A stretch of DNA of 64,000 bases from Alcaligenes sp. SDU_A2 (GCF_038237375.1 NZ_CP151273.1:3534001-3598000); one strand, 5' to 3'; positions 29,018-39,292 are shown, numbered from the stretch's first letter. Notes: generated by a model not told the origin, from the sequence alone. A program made the numbers and translations.

Positions 29018-29052
29018 GGTCTTATCCCGGCCCGGCGATCCCGGGCTCACCG

Positions 29053-29088
29053 GCTGCCATGCCCGCCTGCGTGCATGGCAGCTTTTTG
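29053..29088 (+). terminator. intrinsic terminator/attenuator between fdnI and fdhE
   Basis: GCTGCCATGC (29053-29062) and GCATGGCAGC (29073-29082) form a perfect ten-base stem followed by TTTTT. It separates the abundant structural subunits from fdhE, whose ribosome-binding site starts five bases later, so partial read-through would give the downstream accessory genes at lower level. Confidence 0.85.
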
Positions 29089-29103
29089 TTTCAGGAGTCT
29101 GCC

Positions 29104-30030
29104 TTGCAACGCATCCTTCCGCGCGGCGAGATCGAAGGTCTGGATCACACATCCATCCCACGGCTGCGCCTGCCAGTGCGCGCCAGTGTCTTTGCTGACC
29201 GCGCAGCCCGGCTGCGCCAACTGGCCGCCGACAATCCAGCCGGTGCGTATTTGAATCTGCTGGCTGTCCTGGTCGAGGGCCAACACCGCGAACTGAACGC
29301 CCTGCCCGACACAAGCTTGCCCGCTGAGCTGCTGACCACCGCCCAGACCCACGGCATGCCCCCCCTGCTGGCTTCGGGCTGGAATCGCGACCCCCAGTGG
29401 CGCACCATCCTGGCCAAACTGCTGACCCACATGCAACAGACGCCGGGCGTGCCGGAAGCGGCGGCGCAGGTTTGCCAGACACTGCTGACCCGGCTGCACA
29501 CACAGCCACAGTCCATCGAAGAACTGGCCGATGCCCTGCTGGCCGAACAGTTGCCGGATCAGGACGGCGCAGCCGCTCCCTTTGTCATGGCCGCCCTTCA
29601 GGTCTACTGGACCCATCTGGCCTGCTCTCTGGACGAAAGCCAATTGTCCGTCAGCAGTCCTTTTGGTGTCTGCCCGGCCTGCGGCAGCCTGCCTGTCGCC
29701 AGCGTCGTGCGCGTAGGCGGCCGCGAGGACGGCTGCCGCTACCTGTGCTGCCCGCGCTGTTCGGTGGAATGGCATCTGGTGCGTGTGACCTGTTCGCACT
29801 GCGAAAACACCAAAGGCGTCGCTTTCCACGCTATTGAAAACGGCCCCGAAGGCATCAAGGCCGAATCGTGCGACAAGTGCCACACCTATCGCAAGATCTT
29901 CTATCAGGAAAAGCAGTTAGGCATAGACCCGGTCGCCGACGACCTGGCCAGCCTGGCGCTGGACGTGCTGATGGGCGAAGAGGGTTATTCGCGCTCCAGC
30001 GGCAATCCTTTACTATGGCACCTGAGCTGA
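29104..30030 (+). CDS. fdhE: formate dehydrogenase assembly protein FdhE
   Basis: FdhE is a rubredoxin-like zinc or iron protein needed to activate membrane-bound Sec formate dehydrogenases before Tat export. The 308-residue product carries the four CxxC pairs of the family (CPACGS, CCPRCS, CSHCEN, CDKC) in the C-terminal third and the closing [13 protein letters not shown]...[12 protein letters not shown] segment. The only well-placed start is a TTG at 29104 with CAGGAG just upstream; ATG codons in frame lie far upstream inside fdnI. Low start strength would suit an assembly factor. selA follows after 70 bases. Confidence 0.93.
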   Translation: MQRILPRGEIEGLDHTSIPRLRLPVRASVFADRAARLRQLAADNPAGAYLNLLAVLVEGQHRELNALPDTSLPAELLTTAQTHGMPPLLASGWNRDPQWRTILAKLLTHMQQTPGVPEAAAQVCQTLLTRLHTQPQSIEELADALLAEQLPDQDGAAAPFVMAALQVYWTHLACSLDESQLSVSSPFGVCPACGSLPVASVVRVGGREDGCRYLCCPRCSVEWHLVRVTCSHCENTKGVAFHAIENGPEGIKAESCDKCHTYRKIFYQEKQLGIDPVADDLASLALDVLMGEEGYSRSSGNPLLWHLS

Positions 30031-30100
30031 ACTGACTCGATGGGCGCTACCCGACACGCGCCCATCGAGTCCCCATATCCCCCGTGATAGCCTTGTGCCG

Positions 30101-31534
30101 ATGAACACTGCCTCCCCTATCCCCGCAGCGCCCGCCGGGGCCAAAGACATTCCTTCCCTGGATCGCCTGCTGCGTTCGCCCGAATTCGAACCGCTGCTGC
30201 GCGCCTGGGGTCATACTCAACTGAGCCAGATCAGCCGCATCTGTCTGCAAGAGCTGCGCGAAACGGCCTTGAACGGACAACTGCTCCATGCCAGCCTGAC
30301 GTCAGCCGCTCTGGCGCATACTGTGCAAACCCGGCTGGCAGCCCGGAATGCGCCCCGTCTACGCCCTGTCTATAACTTGACCGGCACCGTATTGCACACC
30401 AATCTGGGACGCGCCTTGTTACCCGACGAATCCGTGCACGCCGTGCTGCGCGCCCTGACCTCGCCCGCCAATCTGGAATTTGATCTGGACACCGGCGGCC
30501 GGGGCGACCGCGACGATCTGATCGAACCGCTGCTGTGCGAACTGACCGGGGCCGAGGCCGCAACCGTGGTCAACAATAACGCCGCCGCCGTGCTGCTGAT
30601 GCTCAATACACTCAGCGACCAACGCGAAAGCATCGTATCGCGCGGCGAACTGGTGGAAATCGGCGGTGCCTTCCGCATCCCCGACATTATGAAGCGCGCG
30701 GGGGCGCGCCTGATCGAGATCGGCACCACCAACCGCACGCATGCGGCCGACTACGAAAACGCCATCGGCCCGGACACGGCCATGCTTTTAAAAGTCCATT
30801 GCAGCAACTATGCCGTCAAAGGCTTCACCAAAAGCATCGATATCGGGCAAGTCGCCCAGATCGCGCACGCACGCGGGCTGCCGGCCTGTGTTGACCTGGG
30901 CAGCGGTACCCTGGTCGATCTGGCCCAATGGGGCCTGCCGCCCGAGCCCACTGTGCGCGACACCATCGCCGCCGGCGCCGACATCGTCACCTTCAGCGGC
31001 GACAAACTGCTGGGCGGGCCGCAAGCGGGCCTGATCGTAGGCCGCGCCGAGCTGATCCGCAAAATCAAGAAAAACCCGCTTAAACGCGCCCTGCGCGTAG
31101 GCAAGCTGACACTGGCCGCCCTGGAACCGGTGCTGGCCCTGTACCGAGACCCTGAACACCTGCCCGAACGCCTGACCACGCTGCGCCTGTTCACCCGCCC
31201 GGCCAGCGCCATGCAAAAGCAAGCAACCCGCCTGACTCCGGTACTGCAAGCATGGGTCGGCACGGACTTTGTTGTGGAAACCGCCGCACTGTTCAGCCAG
31301 ATCGGCAGCGGTGCCATGCCCGAAGATGTGCTGCCCAGTTGCGGCCTACGCATCCGCCACCTCGGCCCAGGCCGCCCCGGACGGCACCTGGCGCATCTGG
31401 AGACCCGGCTGCGCAGCCTGCCCCAACCGGTTATCGGCCGCATCGCCGAGGACGCGCTGTGGCTGGATCTGCGTTGTCTGGAAGAAAATCAGGAACCCGC
31501 CTTCGCAACGCAATTGAACGCGGATCGGACATGA
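30101..31534 (+). CDS. selA: L-seryl-tRNA(Sec) selenium transferase
   Basis: SelA converts seryl-tRNA(Sec) to selenocysteinyl-tRNA(Sec) with selenophosphate. The 477-residue protein has the pyridoxal-phosphate lysine in [14 protein letters not shown] (Lys302), the family segment [16 protein letters not shown] and [11 protein letters not shown] use the ATG at 30101; an in-frame GTG six bases earlier is a possible alternative. Shine-Dalgarno is weak. The stop overlaps the start of selB (ATGA), so SelA and SelB are coupled. Confidence 0.96.
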   Translation: MNTASPIPAAPAGAKDIPSLDRLLRSPEFEPLLRAWGHTQLSQISRICLQELRETALNGQLLHASLTSAALAHTVQTRLAARNAPRLRPVYNLTGTVLHTNLGRALLPDESVHAVLRALTSPANLEFDLDTGGRGDRDDLIEPLLCELTGAEAATVVNNNAAAVLLMLNTLSDQRESIVSRGELVEIGGAFRIPDIMKRAGARLIEIGTTNRTHAADYENAIGPDTAMLLKVHCSNYAVKGFTKSIDIGQVAQIAHARGLPACVDLGSGTLVDLAQWGLPPEPTVRDTIAAGADIVTFSGDKLLGGPQAGLIVGRAELIRKIKKNPLKRALRVGKLTLAALEPVLALYRDPEHLPERLTTLRLFTRPASAMQKQATRLTPVLQAWVGTDFVVETAALFSQIGSGAMPEDVLPSCGLRIRHLGPGRPGRHLAHLETRLRSLPQPVIGRIAEDALWLDLRCLEENQEPAFATQLNADRT

Positions 31535-33453
31535 TCATCGGCACAGCAGGCCATATCGACCACGGCAAAACCACCTTGGTTCGCGCCTTGACCGGCGTGG
31601 ACACCGACCGCCTTCAAGAAGAAAAAAAACGCGGCATTTCCATTGAATTGGGCTATGCCTATACCCCCCTGGCCGACGGCCAAGTGCTGGGCTTTATCGA
31701 TGTGCCCGGCCACGAACGCCTGGTGCATACCATGGTGGCCGGTGCCACCGGCATCGATTTCGGCCTGCTGATCGTGGCAGCCGACGATGGCGTCATGCCC
31801 CAGACACGCGAACACATGGCGGTGCTGCAACTGCTGGGGCTACAAGACGGAGCCATCGCCATCAGCAAGGCCGACCGCGCCGATGCAGCGCGCATCGAGC
31901 AGGTACGCGCCCAGGTCGCCGCCTTGACGCAAGACACTTTTTTACAGAACGCCCCGGTTTTTGTGGTGGATGCCGTATCCATACACATGCCCGGCGTGGA
32001 TGCCTTGCGCCGCCACCTGCACGAACGCGCCATGCATACGTCGCAGCGCAATCAGGCAGGTTATTTCCGCCAGGCCATCGACCGCGTCTTTACCCTGCCG
32101 GGCCACGGCACCATCGTGACCGGCACCGTGCATGCCGGCCTGCTGGATCTGGACGGCCCGCCACTGGATCTGCGCCTGATGCCCCACGGCAAACCCGTAC
32201 GGGTGCGCAGCATCCACGCCCAAAATCGACCCGCTCGTCAAGCCTTGGCCGGCCAACGCTGCGCCCTGAACCTGGGCGGACTGGATGTACGCGACATCGC
32301 GCGGGGCGATTGGCTGGCCGATGCCCGCCTGTTCTCGCCCTCCTGTCGCATTGATGTAGAACTGACTCTGTTGGATAAGGCCGACGGTCCGCTGCGTGCC
32401 TGGTCACCTTGGCACGTGCATCTGGGCGCAGCCCATCTGACCGCGCATGCGGTGCCGCTGCAAGGCGATGCGCTACAGCCCGGCCAGACCGGCAAAGTCC
32501 AACTGGTATTCGAACAGCCAGTCTGCACGGTGACTGGCGAGCGCTTCATTCTGCGCAATGCCCAGGCCCGTGACACTGTAGGCGGTGGTCTGATCCTGGA
32601 CCCCGATGCCCCGGACCGCAAGCGTCGCGCCCCAGCGCGTTTGGCCTGGCTGGACGCCTTGGCTGGCTGGGCACGCGGCGCAAATCTAGACACCCTGCTG
32701 GCACAGGCCCCTTACGGCTTGGCTGAATCTACCTTGCTGCGTCTGGCAGGCGGTGACCAGACACGTCTGAGCCTGCCGCCGGATGCGCTCTGGCTGGAGC
32801 CGGGCCGTGGACAGGGCGAACGTCTGCTGATGGACGGCGATCGTCTGCGCGCTCTTTGTTCGCGTATTGAAACCACCGTTCTGGAATTTCATGATCGCAA
32901 CCCCGATGAGCCGGGCCTGTCTGCCAGCCGCCTCAAACGCATGGCCGCCCCGACCATGCCCGATACACTTTGGGCCGTCCTGATCGAACGCCTGATCCAG
33001 GAAGGCCAGCTGGCCCGTCAGGGCTCCTGGCTGCATCGCCCAGACCATCGCATTTGCCTAAGCCCGGAAGACACCGCACTGGCCACCGAGCTGCTGCCGC
33101 GCATTGAGGCGGGCGGTTTCGATCCCCCCTGGATGCGCGATCTGGCGCGCGAACTGACCGAACCGGAAGAGCGGGTACGCACCTTGCTGCGTCGGCTTGT
33201 TCGCCAGGGCGATCTGTACCAGATCGTACACGACCTGTTTTACCACCATCGTCAGGTCGCGCACCTGGCCCGGGTCATCTCCGAGCAGGACGCGGGCAAG
33301 GGCATCAGCGCCGCCCAATTTCGGGACGCAACCGGCCTGGGACGCAAACGGGCTATTCAAATCCTGGAGTTTTTTGATCGCATCGGCTACACCCGCCGTC
33401 TGCGCGACCGCCACGTGCTGCGTGGCGAAGCCTGGCCAGAACAGACGCGGTAA
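31531..33453 (+). CDS. selB: selenocysteine-specific elongation factor SelB
   Basis: SelB brings Sec-tRNA(Sec) to the ribosome at UGA codons marked by a SECIS hairpin. The 640-residue protein starts [15 protein letters not shown] with the P-loop, has the GTPase DVPGHE and SKAD motifs, two beta-barrel domains and C-terminal winged-helix repeats (about residues 430-640) that bind the SECIS. Its start overlaps the selA stop. It lies directly upstream of selC. Confidence 0.97.
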   Translation: MIIGTAGHIDHGKTTLVRALTGVDTDRLQEEKKRGISIELGYAYTPLADGQVLGFIDVPGHERLVHTMVAGATGIDFGLLIVAADDGVMPQTREHMAVLQLLGLQDGAIAISKADRADAARIEQVRAQVAALTQDTFLQNAPVFVVDAVSIHMPGVDALRRHLHERAMHTSQRNQAGYFRQAIDRVFTLPGHGTIVTGTVHAGLLDLDGPPLDLRLMPHGKPVRVRSIHAQNRPARQALAGQRCALNLGGLDVRDIARGDWLADARLFSPSCRIDVELTLLDKADGPLRAWSPWHVHLGAAHLTAHAVPLQGDALQPGQTGKVQLVFEQPVCTVTGERFILRNAQARDTVGGGLILDPDAPDRKRRAPARLAWLDALAGWARGANLDTLLAQAPYGLAESTLLRLAGGDQTRLSLPPDALWLEPGRGQGERLLMDGDRLRALCSRIETTVLEFHDRNPDEPGLSASRLKRMAAPTMPDTLWAVLIERLIQEGQLARQGSWLHRPDHRICLSPEDTALATELLPRIEAGGFDPPWMRDLARELTEPEERVRTLLRRLVRQGDLYQIVHDLFYHHRQVAHLARVISEQDAGKGISAAQFRDATGLGRKRAIQILEFFDRIGYTRRLRDRHVLRGEAWPEQTR

Positions 33454-33525
33454 TCATCTTGCGCGTATGCGCAACGCATCGGACTAGGCTGCACCGCAGC
33501 CCTTACAGTATGATGTCGGCTTCGT

Positions 33526-33621
33526 GGAAAGCATCCGTGCCCGGTGGCACGGCCGGGCTTCAAACCCGGTTGGGGGCGTCAGACGTTCCCAGGTAGGTTC
33601 GACTCCTGCTGCTTTCCGCCA
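33526..33621 (+). tRNA. selC: tRNA-Sec (UCA)
   Basis: A 96-base tRNA with the long variable arm of selenocysteine tRNAs. The 8-bp acceptor GGAAAGCA pairs with TGCTTTCC, the anticodon loop CTTCAAA gives UCA (suppressor of UGA), and the T-arm reads GGTTCGACTCC. GCCA ends at 33621. Direct alignment to E. coli selC is clear in the anticodon and T-arm. It is 72 bases after selB and convergent with the XRE-cupin gene. A TACAGT (33505-33510) lies upstream. Confidence 0.97.
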
Positions 33622-33623
33622 CT

Positions 33624-34232
33624 TCACTGCGGCTGCATCACGCCGCTCTGCCCGGTTTCTCTTGCCAGACCGGATCGCTCCGAACACGTAACCGCCAGTA
33701 CCTGGGCCTGCTCCTTGCCAAGGCTCAGCACGCTATGGGGTAGTTCGGAGTCGAAATACACCGAATCGCCCGCTTCCAGCGTAAAGCTGTGCTCGGCAAT
33801 CGTGACCTGTATCTGCCCCGACACCACAAACACGAACTCTTCACCCGCATGCGGAAAGATGGTCGGCTGCGCCTGCTTTTCGTGGGGGGGGTAAATAATA
33901 AATGGATTCATCAGGCGAAACCGCCGCCGCCCCGCCATCGCTTCGTATCGTCCGCCATCCTGTCCGCGGTGGCCCGGCAAAGGCAGGCGCTCGTCACGGC
34001 GCACAATGCACACGCTCTCGTCCTGATCGACATCGGCCTCGCCGATCAATTGCGATACCCCCATGCCATAGGCCTGGGCCAATTTGATGACGGTCGAAAT
34101 CGACGGCGCGCTGACCGCCCGCTCCAGCTTGGACAGGTAGCTTTTGGTCAAGCCGGTACGCTGGGCCAACTGCTCCAGCGACAAACCATGTTGACGGCGC
34201 AGGGCGCGCAGCCGGAAAGGAAGATGGGTCAT
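33624..34232 (-). CDS. XRE-type regulator with C-terminal cupin domain
   Basis: The 202-residue protein has an N-terminal helix-turn-helix of the XRE/Cro type (LRALRRQHGLSLEQLAQRTGLTKSYLSKLERAVSAPSISTVIKLAQ, residues 7-52) and a C-terminal cupin (KQAQPTIFPHAGEEFVFVVSGQIQVTI...LEAGDSVYFDSELPHSVL). Such proteins sense small ligands and regulate nearby catabolic genes. I use the ATG at 34232 (MTHLPFRLRALR); the frame is open to 34280. It is on the same strand, 87 bases after the class II aldolase, and is probably the regulator of the Bug-GST-aldolase cluster. Confidence 0.87.
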   Translation of the reverse strand: MTHLPFRLRALRRQHGLSLEQLAQRTGLTKSYLSKLERAVSAPSISTVIKLAQAYGMGVSQLIGEADVDQDESVCIVRRDERLPLPGHRGQDGGRYEAMAGRRRFRLMNPFIIYPPHEKQAQPTIFPHAGEEFVFVVSGQIQVTIAEHSFTLEAGDSVYFDSELPHSVLSLGKEQAQVLAVTCSERSGLARETGQSGVMQPQ

Positions 34233-34319
34233 GGTCAAACAAGAGGCGTGACCTCCCGGCTCCGCTAGGGACAGCCCCACAAAGGGCCGGGACGTCGATA
34301 AGAAATTCGGCCCCTTATT

Positions 34320-35102
34320 CTACTCAAGAACATCCGCATGGCGCTTTAAAGCTTGTCGGGCGTAATATTCAAAGCCGATTTGCGAACGCTTGGGGCGCAG
34401 TATCCAATCGTGCGCCTCCCGTCCCAAGGCAGGCACGATAGGCTTGATCTGACCGGCCGACATGGCCAGCAACTGCATGCGGGCCGTGCGCTCGAACTGC
34501 AAGGCCAACACACAAGCCTCTTCGATGGAGCCCGCCGCCACCAGCATTCCATGATGCGAGAGCAGAATCGCGCGCTTATCGCCCAGCGCCTGCGCAATGA
34601 TCTGGCCTTCCTCGTTGCCCACGGGCACACCGGGCCAATCTTTTAAGAAGGCACAGTCGTCGTACAACGGACAATTGTCCATGTGCGATACCTCCAACGG
34701 CACCTCCAGCATGGACAAGGAAGCCGCATGCAAAGGGTGGGTGTGGATAATGCACTGAACATCCGGCCGGGCCTGATAGATCCAGGAATGGAAACGATTG
34801 GCCGGATTGGGCATGCCTTGCCCGTGCAGCACGTTCAGATCCTGATCGACCAGCAATATATTGGACGCTGTGATTTCGTCAAAGCCCAGGCCCAGCTGTT
34901 GGGTAAAGTAGGTGCCAGCCTGTTCGCCACGCGCTGTAATCTGCCCGGCCAGCCCCGAATCGTGACCGCCATCGAACAAAATGCGGCAGGTCAGAGCCAG
35001 TTTTTGGCGCACACTACGTTCGGGCAGCTCGAACTGGGCCTGCATCTGGCTTTGCGACTGTGCGATCAGCACGGACTTGGGCAGGCTCATGGTGTCATTC
35101 AT
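34320..35102 (-). CDS. class II aldolase/adducin family protein
   Basis: A 260-residue protein of the class II aldolase/adducin fold. Conserved parts include GGHDSGLAGQITAR, the zinc-ligand IIHTHPLHAASLS, and ILLSHHGMLVAAGSIEEAC with the further histidine. It may be an aldolase, epimerase or decarboxylase; a specific reaction is not identifiable. The ATG at 35102 has GAAGGAG before it; the frame is open much farther upstream but those residues lack resemblance to the family. It follows the GST-like gene by 32 bases and is part of a small catabolic cluster. Confidence 0.85.
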   Translation of the reverse strand: MNDTMSLPKSVLIAQSQSQMQAQFELPERSVRQKLALTCRILFDGGHDSGLAGQITARGEQAGTYFTQQLGLGFDEITASNILLVDQDLNVLHGQGMPNPANRFHSWIYQARPDVQCIIHTHPLHAASLSMLEVPLEVSHMDNCPLYDDCAFLKDWPGVPVGNEEGQIIAQALGDKRAILLSHHGMLVAAGSIEEACVLALQFERTARMQLLAMSAGQIKPIVPALGREAHDWILRPKRSQIGFEYYARQALKRHADVLE

Positions 35103-35134
35103 GTGAACTCCTTCAACAAACAAGATACGCAGGT

Positions 35135-35746
35135 TCAAAGCAACGGGACATAGCCCGGCAAGGCCTGCATGCGCGCCAGCCAGCCGCGCACCTGCGGGTA
35201 CGGCTGCAGCTCGTAGCCGCCCTGGGCGGCCATGCAGGTATAGGGAAACAAGGCGACATCGGCAATGCTGGGACCATCGCCCACAAAAAAACGGTTTGAC
35301 TGCAAGTGCCGTTCCATATGAGCCAGGGCCTGCTCTCCGTGGTGCCGCCAGGCCAGCACCCGCGGATCGTCCGGCTGCATGGTCTGGCGCAGGTGTACCC
35401 ATAGGCGTGGCTGAGCCAGATTGACCATATGCTGGGTCTGCTCAAACGACAGCCACTGCACCAGTTGCGCCTGGGCCAAGCGCTCTGCGGGCAGAAATGC
35501 GGTGCCCTGGGCCAGATACCACAAAATGGCACCGGACTCGGCCAGCCAGCGGCCTTCTGCGGTGCGCAGGACCGGCACCTGCCCCCAGGGATTGATACGC
35601 CGGAAATCCTCGGTTTCCAGATCGCCATCCACGATGGACAGGCTGCGGCGTCGCACAGACCGCCCCAGATAGCCGCATAGCAAACGCACCTTCCAGCCAT
35701 TGCCCGAATGGACGGTGTCAACTAGCTCCAGGACAGGAAGAGACAT
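35135..35746 (-). CDS. glutathione S-transferase family protein
   Basis: A 203-residue protein with the thioredoxin-like N-terminal GST domain (VPVLRTAEGRWLAESGAIL with the cis-Pro and Glu-Ser pair near 57-75) and the helical C-terminal domain (DGPSIADVALFPYTCMAAQGGYEL). The catalytic tyrosine or serine is not obvious; the N-terminal region has ELVDTVHSGNGWKVRLL with Ser at about 14-16. The ATG at 35746 gives the family start. It lies between a Bug receptor and a class II aldolase, which suggests detoxification or cofactor-dependent catabolism of the imported compound. Confidence 0.87.
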   Translation of the reverse strand: MSLPVLELVDTVHSGNGWKVRLLCGYLGRSVRRRSLSIVDGDLETEDFRRINPWGQVPVLRTAEGRWLAESGAILWYLAQGTAFLPAERLAQAQLVQWLSFEQTQHMVNLAQPRLWVHLRQTMQPDDPRVLAWRHHGEQALAHMERHLQSNRFFVGDGPSIADVALFPYTCMAAQGGYELQPYPQVRGWLARMQALPGYVPLL

Positions 35747-35756
35747 GGCCGACCCC

Positions 35757-36725
35757 TTAATCGATACGGATCTGAGCGGTCTGCACAATGTTCTTCCATT
35801 TGCGCTGTTCGGCCGCAATAAAGTCCTGATACTCCTGCGGCGTGCCCGCATAGACCTGGCTGCCCTGTTGCTGCATGCGCTCCAGAAACACCGGATCGGC
35901 CAGTGTTTTTTGCAAGGCCGCACCCAGCGTGTCGGCCACCGTTTGCGGCGTGCCGGGCGGCAAGAACAAGGCATTCCAGGAACTGATCTGCAGATCCGGC
36001 ACGCCCAGGTCCGCGCTGGAAGGCAGATCGGGAGCCGCGGGCGAACGCTGCCCGCTGGCCAGCACCAACGCCTTGAGCTTGCCCGCCTGAACCTGCGGCA
36101 TGACCACGGCAATGGCGTCCATCACCATATCCGCATGACGGCCGGCGACCGCACTGACCGCCTCGCCGCCGCTTTTGAAGGGGATATGCAGCACATCGAC
36201 CCCGGCTGTCAGCTTGAACAGTTCCATTCCCAAGTGCGGGGCGCTGCCGACCCCTGCCGAGCCAAAGTTCAGGCTGCCTGGATCGCGCCGGGCGGCATCG
36301 ACCAGATCCTGATAGTTGTTGACGTCCAGATTCGAGCGCACCGCCAGCACATAAGGCGATCCGGTAACCATGCCCACCGGCACAAAAGCCTGTGGGTCGT
36401 AGCTAACCCGGCTGGCAATCAAGGGATTGACCACCTGCGTGCCCACCGTACCCATGAACAAGGTGTAACCGTCAGGCCGCGCGCTTTGCGCCGCTTGGGC
36501 GGCAATCATGCCGCCCGCGCCGGCCTTGTTCTCCACAATGACGGTCTGGCCTAGCTGGTCGCCCATTTGCTGTGCCAGCTGACGCGCAATCAGATCAGTA
36601 ATCCCTCCGGCGCCGAACGGCACGATCAGGCGCAACGGTTGATTGGGATACTCGGCGGCCTGCGCAGTCCCGAAAGCCCAGACAGCCGCCCACCCGGCCG
36701 CCAGCATACGTACTGTTTTCTTCAT
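35757..36725 (-). CDS. Bug-family tripartite-type solute receptor
   Basis: A 322-residue periplasmic Bug receptor. A signal peptide (MKKTVRMLAAGWAAVWAFGTAQA, cleaved before AEYP) is followed by the family IVPFGAGGITDLIARQLAQ and VENKAGAGGMIAAQAAQ motifs and GSAGVGSAPHLGMELFK. Bug receptors bind carboxylates and related small molecules; no TctA/TctB is next to this one, so it would have to use a shared permease. First gene of a minus-strand cluster with GST, aldolase and XRE-cupin genes. A 15-base palindrome lies 57 bases upstream. Confidence 0.93.
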   Translation of the reverse strand: MKKTVRMLAAGWAAVWAFGTAQAAEYPNQPLRLIVPFGAGGITDLIARQLAQQMGDQLGQTVIVENKAGAGGMIAAQAAQSARPDGYTLFMGTVGTQVVNPLIASRVSYDPQAFVPVGMVTGSPYVLAVRSNLDVNNYQDLVDAARRDPGSLNFGSAGVGSAPHLGMELFKLTAGVDVLHIPFKSGGEAVSAVAGRHADMVMDAIAVVMPQVQAGKLKALVLASGQRSPAAPDLPSSADLGVPDLQISSWNALFLPPGTPQTVADTLGAALQKTLADPVFLERMQQQGSQVYAGTPQEYQDFIAAEQRKWKNIVQTAQIRID

Positions 36726-36781
36726 GTGATGTCTCCTGAACTATTTGAATTTGAATTGTTCAGGACACATTCTTCTCGTAA

Positions 36782-36796
36782 TGACACATCGTGTCA
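36782..36796. promoter_or_regulatory. palindromic candidate operator of the Bug-GST-aldolase cluster
   Basis: TGACAC-ATC-GTGTCA is a perfect inverted repeat about 57 bases upstream of the Bug receptor ATG. It is a plausible binding site for the XRE-cupin regulator encoded at the end of the cluster, though no direct evidence ties them. Confidence 0.5.
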
Positions 36797-36866
36797 ACTA
36801 AGAAAATCGTTTCCTTTTAAATACAACAGCTACCACTGCTTTACCGCAGGGATAGACCAGTCCGCT

Positions 36867-36905
36867 CAGGCGACAAGAGCACAGGCGACAAGAGCACAGG
36901 CGAGC
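36867..36905 (+). repeat. 15-base tandem repeat upstream of selD
   Basis: The unit CAGGCGACAAGAGCA occurs at 36867-36881 and again at 36882-36896, with a partial third (36897-36905, CAGGCGAGC). It lies 49 bases before the selD start, in the intergenic region shared with the Bug cluster. Too few copies for a CRISPR array. Confidence 0.85.
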
Positions 36906-36953
36906 AAATTGAGTATGATTTGACTTTCCCTCCACTTTGCGTGAACACATCCC

Positions 36954-37988
36954 ATGGACACTCCTATCCGCCTGACCCAATACAGTCATGGAGCCGGTTG
37001 CGGCTGCAAGATATCCCCCAAGGTGCTGGACGTGATCCTGGCGGGCAGCGGCGCACAGAACCTGGACCCGCGCCTGTGGGTGGGCAATGCCTCGCGGGAC
37101 GACGCGGCGGTCTACGGTCTGGACGACGAACGCGGCGTGGTGTCGACCACGGACTTTTTCATGCCCATCGTGGATGATCCGTTCGACTTTGGCCGCATTG
37201 CCGCCACCAACGCGATCAGCGACATCTACGCCATGGGTGGCGATCCGGTCATGGCCATCGCCATTCTGGGCTGGCCGGTCAATGTGCTGCCGCCCGAGGT
37301 CGCCCGCGAAGTGGTGCGCGGCGGCCGGGCAGCCTGCGATGCCGCCGGCATCGCGCTGGCCGGCGGACACTCCATCGACGCCCCCGAACCTATCTTCGGA
37401 CTGGCCGTGACCGGCGTGGTGGACAAAGCCCGCATGAAGCGCAACGACACCGCCACCGAGGGCTGCCGTCTTTACCTGAGCAAGCCGCTGGGCATCGGCA
37501 TCCTGACCACCGCCGAAAAGAAAGCCAAGCTGCGCCCCGAGGACGTCAACCTGGCGCGCGACTGGATGTGTACCCTGAACAAGCCCGGCAGCCGCTTCGG
37601 CCAACTGGCCGGGGTCAAGGCCATGACGGATGTAACCGGCTTTGGTCTGCTGGGTCATCTGGTGGAAATGGCCGACGGCAGCGGTTTGACCGCCGTGCTG
37701 GATGTTGCCCGGGTGCCGCGTCTGCCAGACATAGACTACTACCTGGAACAAGGCTGCGTACCTGGCGGCACCGGCCGCAACTTCGATAGCTACGGCCACC
37801 GCATCGCCCCTATCAGCCAGTCCCAGATCGATCTGCTGTGCGACCCGCAAACCAGCGGCGGCCTGCTGGTGGCTGTGGAGCCGTCCGGCGAAGCCGAGTT
37901 TCTGGCCGTCTGCGCCGAACTAGGCCTGGAGCTGGAGCCTATTGGCGAACTGGTCCGCCAACAGGAACACGCCGTACAATTGCGCTGA
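36954..37988 (+). CDS. selD: selenide, water dikinase
   Basis: SelD makes selenophosphate from selenide and ATP and so supplies both SelA and SelU. The 344-residue protein has the catalytic Cys16 and Lys19 in GAGCGCKI (it is the cysteine form; E. coli has Cys17/Lys20), the metal-binding DDAAVY aspartates and the [13 protein letters not shown] segment. It is separate from the selAB-selC locus, facing metY in convergence six bases away. Confidence 0.97.
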   Translation: MDTPIRLTQYSHGAGCGCKISPKVLDVILAGSGAQNLDPRLWVGNASRDDAAVYGLDDERGVVSTTDFFMPIVDDPFDFGRIAATNAISDIYAMGGDPVMAIAILGWPVNVLPPEVAREVVRGGRAACDAAGIALAGGHSIDAPEPIFGLAVTGVVDKARMKRNDTATEGCRLYLSKPLGIGILTTAEKKAKLRPEDVNLARDWMCTLNKPGSRFGQLAGVKAMTDVTGFGLLGHLVEMADGSGLTAVLDVARVPRLPDIDYYLEQGCVPGGTGRNFDSYGHRIAPISQSQIDLLCDPQTSGGLLVAVEPSGEAEFLAVCAELGLELEPIGELVRQQEHAVQLR

Positions 37989-37993
37989 TACGA

Positions 37994-39292
37994 TCAGACC
38001 CGCGCCAGCGCCTGCTCCAGATCGGCCAACAGGTCGTCGATATCTTCAATGCCGATGGACAGGCGCACCGACTCTTGCGGCACGCCCGCCCGCGCCAGTT
38101 CCTGCTCCGATAGCTGACGATGCGTCGTCGAGGCCGGATGCGTGGCCAGGGACTTGGCATCGCCGATATTGACCAGCCGGGTAAACAAGCCCAGCGCATC
38201 CAGAAAGCGCGGTCCGGCTTCGCGTCCGCCTTTCAGGCCAAAGGTCAGGATGCCCGACGCGGAACCGCCCAGATAGCGCTGCGCCAGCGCATGGTCCGGA
38301 TGATCAGGCAGACCGGCATAACTGACCCAGGCCACCTTATCGTGCGCCTGCAAATACTGGGCGATCCGGGCTGTGTTCTGCACGATGCGCTCGACGCGCA
38401 AACCCAAGGTTTCTATGCCCTGCAGAATCAGAAAGGCGTTAAAGGGGGACAAGGCCGCGCCTATATTGCGCAGCGGCACGACGCGGGCGCGAGCAATGTA
38501 GGCCTCCGCCCCCAACGCTTCGGTATAGACCAGACCGTGATAGCTGACATCGGGCTCGTTCAGCCGCTTGAACCGCTGCGGATGCTCGGCCCACGGGAAA
38601 CGGCCCGAATCCACAATCGCCCCGCCCAGGCTGGTGCCATGCCCACCCAAATACTTGGTCAGCGAATGCACCACAATATCGGCCCCGTGTTCGATGGGAC
38701 GCAGCAAATGGGGCGTAGCCACGGTATTGTCGACGATCAGCGGCAGACCATGCGCATGCGCCAACTCGGCCAACCGGGCAATATCGGCAACCACACCCAG
38801 CGGATTGGAAATAGACTCGACAAAAATAGCCTTGGTGCGCTCATCAATCAACGGCGCAAACGAGTCCAGATTACGGACATCGGCAAAACGCGTCTGAATG
38901 CCATACTGCGGCAAGGTATGGGCCAGCAAATTATATGTGCCGCCATACAAGGCTCCAGTCGCGACGATATTGTCGCCAGCTTCGGCTATCGTCAGGATCG
39001 AGTAGGCCACGGCTGCCTGCCCCGACCCTACCGCCAACGCCCCGACACCCCCTTCCAGGGCGGCCAGGCGTTTTTCCAGCACCGTTGCGGTGGGGTTGGT
39101 CACGCGCGAATAAATATTGCCTTCGACTTTCAGATCGAACAGGTCCGCGCCATGCTGGGTATTGTCAAAAGCAAACGCCACGGTCTGGTAAATGGGCACG
39201 GCCACGGCACGGGTATTGGGGTCCGGCGAATAGCCGCCATGCACTGCCACGGTGCCCGGTTTCCATTGAATCTCTTGTTCTTGAATGCTCAT
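37994..39292 (-). CDS. metY: O-acetylhomoserine (thiol)-lyase, MetY type
   Basis: The 432-residue pyridoxal-phosphate enzyme makes homocysteine from O-acetylhomoserine and sulfide. The length (about 430, longer than MetZ/MetB near 390) and the SLTKYLGGHGTSLGGAIVDSG segment with the PLP lysine identify MetY. YSRVTNPT, GSGQAAVAY and the C-terminal LATHPASTTHRQLS are also typical. It ends six bases from the convergent selD, and follows the 2-oxoglutarate-type dioxygenase gene after 28 bases, so the two are probably one operon for sulfur assimilation. Confidence 0.93.
   Translation of the reverse strand: MSIQEQEIQWKPGTVAVHGGYSPDPNTRAVAVPIYQTVAFAFDNTQHGADLFDLKVEGNIYSRVTNPTATVLEKRLAALEGGVGALAVGSGQAAVAYSILTIAEAGDNIVATGALYGGTYNLLAHTLPQYGIQTRFADVRNLDSFAPLIDERTKAIFVESISNPLGVVADIARLAELAHAHGLPLIVDNTVATPHLLRPIEHGADIVVHSLTKYLGGHGTSLGGAIVDSGRFPWAEHPQRFKRLNEPDVSYHGLVYTEALGAEAYIARARVVPLRNIGAALSPFNAFLILQGIETLGLRVERIVQNTARIAQYLQAHDKVAWVSYAGLPDHPDHALAQRYLGGSASGILTFGLKGGREAGPRFLDALGLFTRLVNIGDAKSLATHPASTTHRQLSEQELARAGVPQESVRLSIGIEDIDDLLADLEQALARV

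Noticed and set aside
36867-36905. The tandem repeat before selD as a CRISPR array
   Set aside because: Units are directly adjacent with no spacers and there is no cas gene.
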